From Dehalococcoidia bacterium UBA3254 (GTDB lineage Bacteria > Chloroflexota > Dehalococcoidia > Dehalococcoidales > UBA3254), in assembly GCA_002362735.1 (NCBI GenBank), contig DEUU01000409.1, positions 1 to 6,208 of the forward strand: DNA of 6,208 nucleotides, read 5' to 3'. The stretch's first letter is position 1; the number at the start of each line of letters is the position of its first letter. The notes under the pieces are model-generated. The model worked only from the letters and a program-made list of their open reading frames with translations, was not told the DNA's origin and did not search any database. A program made the position numbers and the translations under genes. Positions 1 to 6,208 of the stretch are shown one piece after another.

Positions 1-26
1 AGCTTTCCAGCTTGTGGCAGGTCCAC

Positions 27-1076
27 TTATGAATCTGTCCGGGAGTTTTGGTCGGTATGGCTGTCTCCTTGAGGTGGCGACATCTCTCGATAACGATAGT
101 ATAGCTTACCGTCTTGAGAAAATCTAGTAAGCCTGTCGGCTGAGACTAATTCTTCCATCAGCGCAATGGTCTGCAATACGGCCAGACGTTTATCCCAGTC
201 CCCCAGCTGGTCCCAGAGCAGGGTTCTGGTCTTGATCGACCAGGAGAGGAGTTTGGACATATCGAAAGCGGTATACATTCGGTTGTTGCTGGTGAAGACC
301 TTCAAAACGCCCTCCGTCTTTTTTCGATAATGCTCAAGTATCTCCTCAATTCTCCCGCGATGATTGGTGAAAGGGTATTCATGGCCGGGCAGGACCGTCT
401 TGATATCCAGCTCTTTCAGGGTTTGCAAAGAATTAAAGTACTGTTGAAGAGGATTGGTCATATTCATGACGTGCGTTGCCGCGTTGGTAACTATCGTCGG
501 CAACAGGACGTCACCGGAGATCAATATGCCTGTTCTGGGTTCGAACAGAGACATATGTCCCGGAGTATGCCCTGGAGTGTGTACTATTTTAAAGGTATAA
601 TCGCCTATGGGGATAGTTTCTGTTCCCTGTAGCCAAACATCTGGAGCCGGTATCGTCTCTAAAGAAGATACCAGGGGAGGGGGAGAGGTCAATTGTGACG
701 GAGGTAGACCATGTTCCTGTAAAAATCTGTCGACCTTTGGCCAGTAATCTTTCTCTTTGCTGTAACGGACCTTAATGATATCCATTTCTTTATGGTGAAG
801 ATATACGACCGCGTGACTTTCTTTTTGAAATTTTTCCATCATCCCCAAATGATCACCATGGCAATGGGTGATGAAGATTCGTTTTATATCGGTAAAATGA
901 ATGCCAACCTCTTCTAATTGATTCCGCATTGATTTCACTGACACTGGGTAGTCCCAGCCAGTATCAATTAATGTACACTGGTCTTTCTCGCGCACAAGGT
1001 AGGCATTGACCGAACCCGGGGCAAAACCCTGTAGCGTTAAAGGTATTTGATAGATTCCCGGAAATAGCTCTTTCAT
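27..1076 (-). CDS. Metallo-beta-lactamase-fold hydrolase, paralog 1
   Basis: This 349-residue protein is a probable cytoplasmic metal-dependent hydrolase; its substrate cannot be read from sequence. All metal-binding motifs of the metallo-beta-lactamase superfamily are present: HCHGDH at residues 71-76 (His71, His73, Asp75, His76), His170 in TPGHTPGH, Asp189 in SGDVLL and His232 in LPGHEY. The LIDTG strand near residues 36-40 is also typical. Residues from about 240 on form a helical C-terminal region resembling the winged-helix tail of LACTB2-like members, so the protein is longer than a bare MBL domain. The start is ATG; a GGGAG lies upstream but about 11 bases away, a long spacing. The gene follows a paralog by 27 bp on the same strand and is probably co-transcribed with it. 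Its last 20 or so residues are a polar tail that the paralog lacks. Superfamily membership is certain; glyoxalase II-like, lactonase or nuclease activity remain possible. Confidence 0.93.
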   Translation of the reverse strand: MKELFPGIYQIPLTLQGFAPGSVNAYLVREKDQCTLIDTGWDYPVSVKSMRNQLEEVGIHFTDIKRIFITHCHGDHLGMMEKFQKESHAVVYLHHKEMDIIKVRYSKEKDYWPKVDRFLQEHGLPPSQLTSPPPLVSSLETIPAPDVWLQGTETIPIGDYTFKIVHTPGHTPGHMSLFEPRTGILISGDVLLPTIVTNAATHVMNMTNPLQQYFNSLQTLKELDIKTVLPGHEYPFTNHRGRIEEILEHYRKKTEGVLKVFTSNNRMYTAFDMSKLLSWSIKTRTLLWDQLGDWDKRLAVLQTIALMEELVSADRLTRFSQDGKLYYRYREMSPPQGDSHTDQNSRTDS

Positions 1077-1103
1077 GCTGATTTGTGCTCCCTGGCGCCC
1101 AGC

Positions 1104-2102
1104 TCAATTAATGAATCGATAATAATTAATTCCATCATGGATCTCCAGCTTTACCTGACCGTTGAACCGGAGGGACTCAAGATGAGCGATAGTCTGTAAC
1201 ACCGCGAAGCGTTTATCCCACCCTGACAACTCGGGCCAGTGATTGATCCCGGTCCTCGATGATATCGAGAGCATTCTGGATACATCATAGGCTGTTTTCG
1301 ATTTCCCGTCGGCCATCACCTTCAAAGTTGCTCTGGCCTTTTCCTGATGATGTCGAAACAACTCTTCGATTCTCTTTCGATGATTAGTGAAGATATACTC
1401 GTGTCCAGGCAAGACAATTTCGATATCCAGGTCCTTTAGTTTGTTTAATGAGTCCAGGTATTGCTGCAGCGGGAAAGGAATATGTTGAACATATACAGCG
1501 GCATTAGTGGCGATGGTTGGTAAAAGGACATCTCCTGAGAAAAGAAATTTCTTTCTCGGTTCATATAACGCAATGTGCCCGGCAGTGTGTCCAGGAGTAT
1601 TGATGACTTTGAGGGTATAGTCTCCGGTGACAATCTCTTCTCCACCATCGAGAAGCACATCTGGTTGAGTTAAAACCAGGTTTTCCGGAACTGGCAGAAG
1701 CACATCCGGTGGAATTAACTCAGCCTCAGGCATTCCATGGCTCTGAAGAAATTTATCGGTCATCGGAAGGTAGTGGTCGCCGCCCGTAAATCTGAGTTTA
1801 ACGATGGGAATTTCTCGCCTGGGGATATATAGAGTGTTGGAATTTAATTGTTTTAACCGGACGATCATTCCGAAATGGTCGATGTGGCAGTGGGTGATGA
1901 TAATTTGTTTAATATCTGTTAAACGCGCCCCAATTTCCGCCAGTTGACTTTCGAGGGACTGTATCGATAACGGCGAGTCCCAGCCAGTATCTATGATAGC
2001 ATAACCGTCTCCGGTCTTGATCAAATAAATATTGACTGAATCAGGAGCGAAATCGGGCAGGCTTAAAGTAATCTGAAATATACCGGGTAATACTTCATTC
2101 AT
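1104..2102 (-). CDS. Metallo-beta-lactamase-fold hydrolase, paralog 2
   Basis: This 332-residue protein is a second complete metallo-beta-lactamase-fold hydrolase. The metal ligands are HCHIDH at residues 71-76, His172 in TPGHTAGH, Asp191 in SGDVLL and His234 in LPGHEY, so both metal sites should be intact. It aligns with the downstream gene over nearly its whole length. Shared blocks include LLPTI-TNAA, LQQY-SL-LK-LDI and FTNHR-RIEE, and both have the same C-terminal helical/winged-helix-like region, which points to tandem duplication. The start is ATG, giving MNEVLPG, which aligns with MKELFPG of the paralog. No clear Shine-Dalgarno sequence precedes it, which is unusual in this window. It lies 96 bp downstream of eno on the same strand with no convincing promoter between them. 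The substrate is unknown. Confidence 0.93.
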   Translation of the reverse strand: MNEVLPGIFQITLSLPDFAPDSVNIYLIKTGDGYAIIDTGWDSPLSIQSLESQLAEIGARLTDIKQIIITHCHIDHFGMIVRLKQLNSNTLYIPRREIPIVKLRFTGGDHYLPMTDKFLQSHGMPEAELIPPDVLLPVPENLVLTQPDVLLDGGEEIVTGDYTLKVINTPGHTAGHIALYEPRKKFLFSGDVLLPTIATNAAVYVQHIPFPLQQYLDSLNKLKDLDIEIVLPGHEYIFTNHRKRIEELFRHHQEKARATLKVMADGKSKTAYDVSRMLSISSRTGINHWPELSGWDKRFAVLQTIAHLESLRFNGQVKLEIHDGINYYRFIN

Positions 2103-2119
2103 GTTTCAGTTAGAAGTGA

Positions 2120-2188
2120 TCAGTAATCAGTTGTCCTTGCCGACTTCAGTAAAGTGCTGCGATTTGAAAATTGGGAACTGGTTACTGA
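2120..2188. repeat. Imperfect inverted repeat between eno and hydrolase 2
   Basis: The left arm TCAGTAATCAGTT (2120-2132) is complementary at 12 of 13 positions to the right arm AACTGGTTACTGA (2176-2188), with 43 bases between. It nearly fills the spacer between the eno stop codon and the next start. There is no T-run after either arm, so it does not look like an intrinsic terminator. The CAGTAATCAGT motif recalls small dispersed repeats of some bacterial genomes, but that is recollection, not a search. Confidence 0.5.
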
Positions 2189-2198
2189 AAGCTTAAAA

Positions 2199-3572
<1,374 letters not shown>

Positions 3573-3644
3573 TTAGACTGAAAGCGGTTTTTTTCAATCG
3601 ACACTGGCTTTGAATTAGATCCTATCTTCGGTATGTGCTCGGAT

Positions 3645-4307
3645 TTACCAGCCGCGGGCAGCGAAAAATATCATTACCCCACCGATAATCAGTAAAACAA
3701 TTCCTCCGATGAGGAGTCCCAGACCAATCCCGTGCAGTACTGCGGGGATTTTAACTCCGAAAGAGATGTCTTCACGGACCGGCGATGATCCATCCGCATT
3801 CATTAGCACCACGTTATAGTTCCCGGAAACCACGTCCCATTGGAGGGTTTGCGTCCCGGTCCCATTTACGGATGCCACCCAGAAGTTCTGGCTCGTGGGA
3901 GGAGGGGCCGTAGCAGCCCCCGGAGAATGGATACGATTTATATTGTTGGGCCGCCTTGAAAAGCCCCTGATTTCATCAAAACTGACTCCCCGGAGATAAT
4001 TACTCACATCCGTTTCCCGGGCAATTCCGATAAATACCGGTTTGGTGGTATCCTGGCTAGATGCCTGTATCCTGATTGTTACCGGGTTCATAGAGAACCA
4101 GGTCGAATTGACATTAATGTTTGCCGGTTCGGAAATAATAGCCGCTGAATTTGCAGAAATGGGGATCGTTCCGGTAGTATAGAATCCTTGATTGTCTTTA
4201 AAAGCGTTGTCCGCTGCCAGTATAGTGCCTCCTGAAGCCAGTAGACCGAAAGAAAGAAGGACTATCAGTATTCCGAAAACCAGCAAAACGATTCTTCCCG
4301 CGCTCAT
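3645..4307 (-). CDS. Two-span membrane-anchored protein, function unknown
   Basis: This 220-residue protein has no function I can assign. A hydrophobic segment at about residues 5-31 follows MSAGR and could be a membrane anchor or uncleaved signal. A second spans about 188-216 and ends in AARGW. Between them is a polar domain of about 155 residues, probably extracytoplasmic. It contains NQGFYTTG, KPVFIGIARETDVSNYLRG (89-107), a Pro-rich stretch (PPPTSQNFW, 135-143), a GTQTLQWDV strand and NVVLMNADGS (165-174). From memory, proteins with the same order of motifs (FIGIA--DV--YL-GV, TFWTAS, VLMNADGS between two terminal helices) occur as hypotheticals in actinobacteria; I know no characterised member. 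The ATG start has GGGAG seven bases upstream, and a probable promoter lies just before it. The 153-bp gap and separate promoter before eno suggest it is not co-transcribed with eno. Confidence 0.85.
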   Translation of the reverse strand: MSAGRIVLLVFGILIVLLSFGLLASGGTILAADNAFKDNQGFYTTGTIPISANSAAIISEPANINVNSTWFSMNPVTIRIQASSQDTTKPVFIGIARETDVSNYLRGVSFDEIRGFSRRPNNINRIHSPGAATAPPPTSQNFWVASVNGTGTQTLQWDVVSGNYNVVLMNADGSSPVREDISFGVKIPAVLHGIGLGLLIGGIVLLIIGGVMIFFAARGW

Positions 4308-4338
4308 TTTACACTCCCTTAATTAATGTCATAATTTC

Positions 4339-4347
4339 AGTATAACA
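4339..4347 (-). promoter_or_regulatory. Extended -10 promoter of the membrane protein gene
   Basis: On the minus strand TGTTATACT gives a TGn extension followed by TATACT (4339-4344), a 5 of 6 match. No good -35 hexamer lies 16-18 bases upstream, as is tolerated with an extended -10. Predicted transcription starts near 4332, about 25 bases before the ATG, and the leader contains the SD. The rest of the 4308-4441 gap holds only a weak hairpin. Confidence 0.5.
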
Positions 4348-4441
4348 TCCGGAAGAACGATGGAGCGGAAATCATGTCTGAGATAGAAAACACGGTGCCG
4401 TCGTTCAGAAGCACCCTGAAGAATAGCAAAGACATAGGTAA

Positions 4442-5233
4442 TTACCAGTTGAATCTAGCTACCAGAGGGTCATCCAGTAGTTCCCATTTTCCCCGAATGC
4501 CATGGCTTAATGCCGCTACTTCAAGATGGAGCATGGCAATCCCGCAATCGAGCCGTTTTGAGACCACAATATCGGGAGAGCGGCCTCTTGTAGATACTAA
4601 AATGAAACGATGTTCAACTTTAAATTTCCAGGGCTGGCGGTTCGAAGCCGATGGGGCAAGGCAGGCGGCTTCTAATGCAGGGTTGACCCATTTTGGCCAC
4701 TTTTCCTCCTGAGGATCTTCAACGAGCTGCGAAAGCGGTTTTCGTTCATGGCTCCGAGCGAAATTTGACATCAGTTTCTCTTCCAGAGTTTTAAATTCGT
4801 TCGAATAGCCCAGAGGACTGACTGCCAGAACTTTTTCATTAGAACTTATTTCTATCTCCTGGGCAACCGCTCCCGGTCTAAAAAATCCGGCTACCCAGCA
4901 GGTTGCCAGTCCCAGGGCGGTAGCTTCCAGAATGATGCCTTCACTGCAGTATCCTGCGGATTCCTGAAAATGAGGTTTTGAAGTATCGCCAATAAAAGCC
5001 AAGTATGCCGGAGCGTTCTTCACTTTACCGTAGGATCCCACTATCCCTCGAAAAACGTTTTTCGACGAATGTGATACCATCTCAACCCGAGCTTCCGGGA
5101 ATGGTCTGAACTCTTCACAGGTATAATAAAGTTTTGAGAGAACATCGGGGGGAATCTCGAGATTGGGATCATACTGTCTTCGTGAATGGCGGGTTGTAAT
5201 GGCCGGATACCACCGGTTAAAAGGAATTTCCAA
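4442..5233 (-). CDS. Nitroreductase-family flavoprotein, single-chain TM1586-like
   Basis: This protein of about 263 residues is probably an FMN-dependent, NAD(P)H-linked oxidoreductase. Its physiological substrate is unknown; the family reduces nitro compounds, quinones and other acceptors. The N-terminal half has the FMN phosphate-binding motif RHSRRQYDP (residues 15-23) and a YCSEGIILEATALGLATCW helix (about 95-113). A second nitroreductase-like half begins with ALEAACLAPSASNRQPWKF (about 186-204), a classical FMN-binding APS-x-N-QPW block, and continues with LDCGIAMLHLEVAALSHGI. Two half-units in one chain match what I recall of the TM1586 nitroreductase family, whereas ordinary members are homodimers. 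There is no ATG near the 5' end: TAA-CGG-GAG-GAC is followed by TTG-TTG. GGGAGG lies two bases before the first TTG (5236) and five before the second (5233), so I prefer the second. The first in-frame ATG would remove the RHSRRQYDP motif. It is transcribed away from nfeD. Confidence 0.88.
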   Translation of the reverse strand: MEIPFNRWYPAITTRHSRRQYDPNLEIPPDVLSKLYYTCEEFRPFPEARVEMVSHSSKNVFRGIVGSYGKVKNAPAYLAFIGDTSKPHFQESAGYCSEGIILEATALGLATCWVAGFFRPGAVAQEIEISSNEKVLAVSPLGYSNEFKTLEEKLMSNFARSHERKPLSQLVEDPQEEKWPKWVNPALEAACLAPSASNRQPWKFKVEHRFILVSTRGRSPDIVVSKRLDCGIAMLHLEVAALSHGIRGKWELLDDPLVARFNW

Positions 5234-5238
5234 CAAGT

Positions 5239-5244
5239 CCTCCC
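5239..5244 (-). promoter_or_regulatory. Shine-Dalgarno site of the nitroreductase gene
   Basis: GGGAGG on the minus strand lies just before the tandem TTG codons, with an in-frame TAA immediately upstream. This supports a non-ATG start at 5233 (five-base spacing) or 5236 (two-base spacing, less likely). Confidence 0.7.
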
Positions 5245-5262
5245 GTTAATTTAGTCAGTTCA

Positions 5263-5291
5263 AGTATATTCTAATTCAAAAATGAAGTTAA
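5263..5291 (-). promoter_or_regulatory. Candidate promoter of the nitroreductase gene
   Basis: On the minus strand TTAACT (5286-5291, 4 of 6) and TATACT (5263-5268, 5 of 6) are separated by 17 bases. Transcription would start near 5256, about 22 bases before the TTG start. Its -35 falls inside the spacer of the divergent nfeD candidate promoter. The region is AT-rich, so chance matches are possible. Confidence 0.4.
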
Positions 5292-5304
5292 TATGAGCTA
5301 TAAT
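5275..5304 (+). promoter_or_regulatory. Candidate promoter of the nfeD-like gene
   Basis: A perfect TATAAT (5299-5304) has TTCAAA (5275-5280, 4 of 6) 18 bases upstream. Transcription would start near 5311, giving a leader of about 65 bases before the ATG at 5377. The -10 is good and the -35 weak. Confidence 0.45.
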
Positions 5305-5316
5305 GATTAGGTCACC

Positions 5317-5355
5317 ATGACAGAGGAATATTTCCTGAGGACGCTTCAGACTTGA
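5317..5355 (+). other. Possible 12-codon leader ORF upstream of nfeD-like gene
   Basis: ATG at 5317 opens a 12-codon frame, MTEEYFLRTLQT, ending in TGA at 5353-5355, 21 bases before the nfeD-like start. It begins only about six bases after the predicted transcript start, so it would be nearly leaderless, and it lacks a good SD. The same nine bases AGGTCACCA overlap the ATG here and precede the main start. Coding capacity is unproven; it may be chance. Confidence 0.2.
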
Positions 5356-5364
5356 AAAGAAATG

Positions 5365-5370
5365 AGGAGG
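5365..5370 (+). promoter_or_regulatory. Shine-Dalgarno site of the nfeD-like gene
   Basis: AGGAGG is followed by a six-base spacer and ATG at 5377. It selects this start over the in-frame ATG at 5362, which overlaps the start of the SD region and has no strong SD of its own. Confidence 0.85.
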
Positions 5371-5376
5371 TCACCA

Positions 5377-5820
5377 ATGCTGCCGTTAGGAATCGTTTTA
5401 ATAGCACTGGGTGTGATACTGATCATTGGTGAATTCTTTACGGGTTCCGGGTTACTGGCTGGAATGGGGATCGTCTGCTTCATTGCCGGTATATTATTTT
5501 TGATCTTCGGGCGAACTGCTACGTTTCAAGTAAACTGGTGGATGTTGGCTCTGATCAGTGTTTTTGTCATCGGGACTCTGGCTTTTATCGTTCAGCGTAC
5601 CAGAACTTCGTATCGCCGGCAGGTCACCACCGGCAAAGAGGACCTGAAAGGAAAAATGGCCGAAAGTAAAACTTTGCTCAATCCTGAAGGAACGGTCCTT
5701 TTCCAGGGTGAACTCTGGAACGCAATGTCGATCTCAGGAACCGTCCAACCTGGCGAGGAGGTTGTTATTATCAGGGTTGACGGGCTGAAACTTACAGTTG
5801 CCAAAGTCGAAAAGAAATAG
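5377..5820 (+). CDS. Short NfeD-family membrane protein
   Basis: This 147-residue protein has three predicted membrane spans (about residues 3-18, 24-45 and 54-73), then a basic stretch RTRTSYRR and a soluble C-terminal domain (about 92-145). The latter has the NfeD pattern: GKMAESKTLLNPEGTVLFQGELWNA is followed by a small beta-rich OB-fold signature ending SGTVQPGEEVVIIRVDGLKLTV. Short NfeD proteins of this size usually pair with stomatin/SPFH proteins and are thought to act in membrane organisation or quality control. Here no SPFH gene is adjacent: the left neighbour is a divergent nitroreductase and the right neighbour converges four bases away. It therefore appears as a single-gene unit. 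The long form with a serine-protease domain is ruled out by length. The start at 5377 is chosen for its ideal SD and because the first span then begins at once. Confidence 0.87.
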   Translation: MLPLGIVLIALGVILIIGEFFTGSGLLAGMGIVCFIAGILFLIFGRTATFQVNWWMLALISVFVIGTLAFIVQRTRTSYRRQVTTGKEDLKGKMAESKTLLNPEGTVLFQGELWNAMSISGTVQPGEEVVIIRVDGLKLTVAKVEKK

Positions 5821-5824
5821 ATGT

Positions 5825-6208
5825 TCAGACTTGTTTTTCAATGCAATGCTCTCGAAGAGTATTGAGTGAAGCGAAGAATTCCCTCATCATCACACTGACA
5901 ATGTACATACCCCGTGGATTGACTCTGATAGTCTGGTTATCCTCAGAGATTGCCCGCGCAATTTTTAAAAGCCTCAACTCAATTCCTAATTTGGTGTGAA
6001 TATCCGCCCCAAACTGCTGGCGGAATTGGATTTTGTCTACCCTCATCCCGAAAAGTTTGGTTAAAAGGTAATACCTCAAATACTCCTGTTCTGAAAGGTG
6101 CCTCCGGCGGACGATGGGTAAGTGGCCGCTTTGCAGAAGGCCGCTATACTTTTCCGGCGAAAATGAATTTACATAAAATATTCCGTTCACTAGACTCACT
6201 GATCCGGC
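5825..6208 (-). CDS. HemN/HemW-like radical SAM protein, C-terminal part only
   Basis: The frame is open to the right edge, so this is the last 127 residues of a longer protein; the GTG at 6199 is not a credible start. The visible part resembles the C-terminal region of coproporphyrinogen III oxidase-like (HemN/HemW) proteins. It begins with a G-S segment, an Asn and a Tyr (VNSFSPEKYSGLLQSGHLP), then HLSEQEYLRYYLLTKLFGMRVD, then a C-terminal helical domain of the form F-x3-FGADI with L-ELRLLKIARAI. It ends with IRVNPRGMYIVSVMMREFF, matching the usual L-T--G-----V--M---F tail. The radical SAM CxxxCxxC cluster motif would lie outside the window, so I cannot tell whether this is a true oxidase, the heme chaperone HemW or another member. 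It ends four bases from the convergent nfeD-like gene, with no terminator visible between. Confidence 0.75.
   Translation of the reverse strand, partial: AGSVSLVNGIFYVNSFSPEKYSGLLQSGHLPIVRRRHLSEQEYLRYYLLTKLFGMRVDKIQFRQQFGADIHTKLGIELRLLKIARAISEDNQTIRVNPRGMYIVSVMMREFFASLNTLREHCIEKQV

Noticed and set aside
330..632. Plus-strand open frame of 100 codons
   Set aside because: It lies inside the hydrolase 1 gene on the opposite strand and encodes nothing recognisable; the minus-strand gene has full motifs.
3576..3600. GATTGAAA/TTTCAGTC hairpin between the membrane protein gene and eno
   Set aside because: The eight-pair stem includes a wobble and is AT-rich, and no T-run follows on the minus strand, so it is not a convincing terminator.
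4386..4415. Hairpin GGTGC/GCACC with a short T-run as terminator of the nitroreductase gene
   Set aside because: The stem is only five base pairs with a 12-base loop and four Ts; too weak to annotate.
4374..4712. Plus-strand open frame of 112 codons
   Set aside because: It is antisense to the C-terminal half of the nitroreductase and has no recognisable domain.
5362..5376. Upstream in-frame ATG at 5362 for the nfeD-like gene
   Set aside because: The AGGAGG at 5365-5370 points to ATG 5377; the extension MRRSP has only a weak A-rich leader.
6197..6199. GTG at 6199 as the start of a 124-residue small protein
   Set aside because: The frame continues open to the window edge and the content matches the C-terminal end of HemN-like proteins, so it is a partial gene.

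Overview
The window holds seven protein genes on a bacterial chromosome. Only the nfeD-like gene at about 5.4-5.8 kb is on the plus strand. The enolase sequence, Shine-Dalgarno (SD) sites and -10/-35 promoters are clearly bacterial. Protein style (paired metallo-beta-lactamase-fold enzymes, a TM1586-like nitroreductase, a short NfeD protein, a HemN-like protein) suggests a non-model, possibly anaerobic lineage. Chloroflexota (Dehalococcoidia-like) is my best guess, by impression only. There are no tRNA, rRNA, CRISPR, transposase or phage features.

Layout from left to right. At 27-1076 and 1104-2102 are two tandem paralogous metallo-beta-lactamase-fold hydrolases, minus strand, 27 bp apart. 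At 2103-2198 is a 96-bp spacer with an imperfect inverted repeat. At 2199-3491 is complete enolase (eno), minus strand, with a strong extended -10 promoter and a strong SD that fix its start. At 3645-4307 is a two-span membrane-anchored protein of unknown function, minus strand, with its own probable promoter. At 4442-5233 is a single-chain, two-half nitroreductase-like flavoprotein, minus strand, starting at TTG. At 5234-5376 is a divergent control region whose two candidate promoters interleave. At 5377-5820 is a short NfeD-type membrane protein, plus strand. At 5825-6208 is the C-terminal end of a HemN/HemW-like radical SAM protein, minus strand, entering from beyond the right edge and converging on nfeD with a 4-bp gap.

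Functional reading: eno is a glycolytic housekeeping gene. The two hydrolases lie downstream on the same strand with no convincing promoter of their own, so they may be read from the eno promoter. The membrane protein, nitroreductase and nfeD look like separate units. NfeD proteins usually sit beside a stomatin/SPFH gene, and none is visible here. I see no multi-gene system that is clearly new. The points most worth checking are the uncharacterised membrane protein, the duplicated hydrolases beside eno, the inverted repeat between them, and the nitroreductase/nfeD control region with its possible 12-codon leader ORF. No intergenic stretch exceeds 300 bases.
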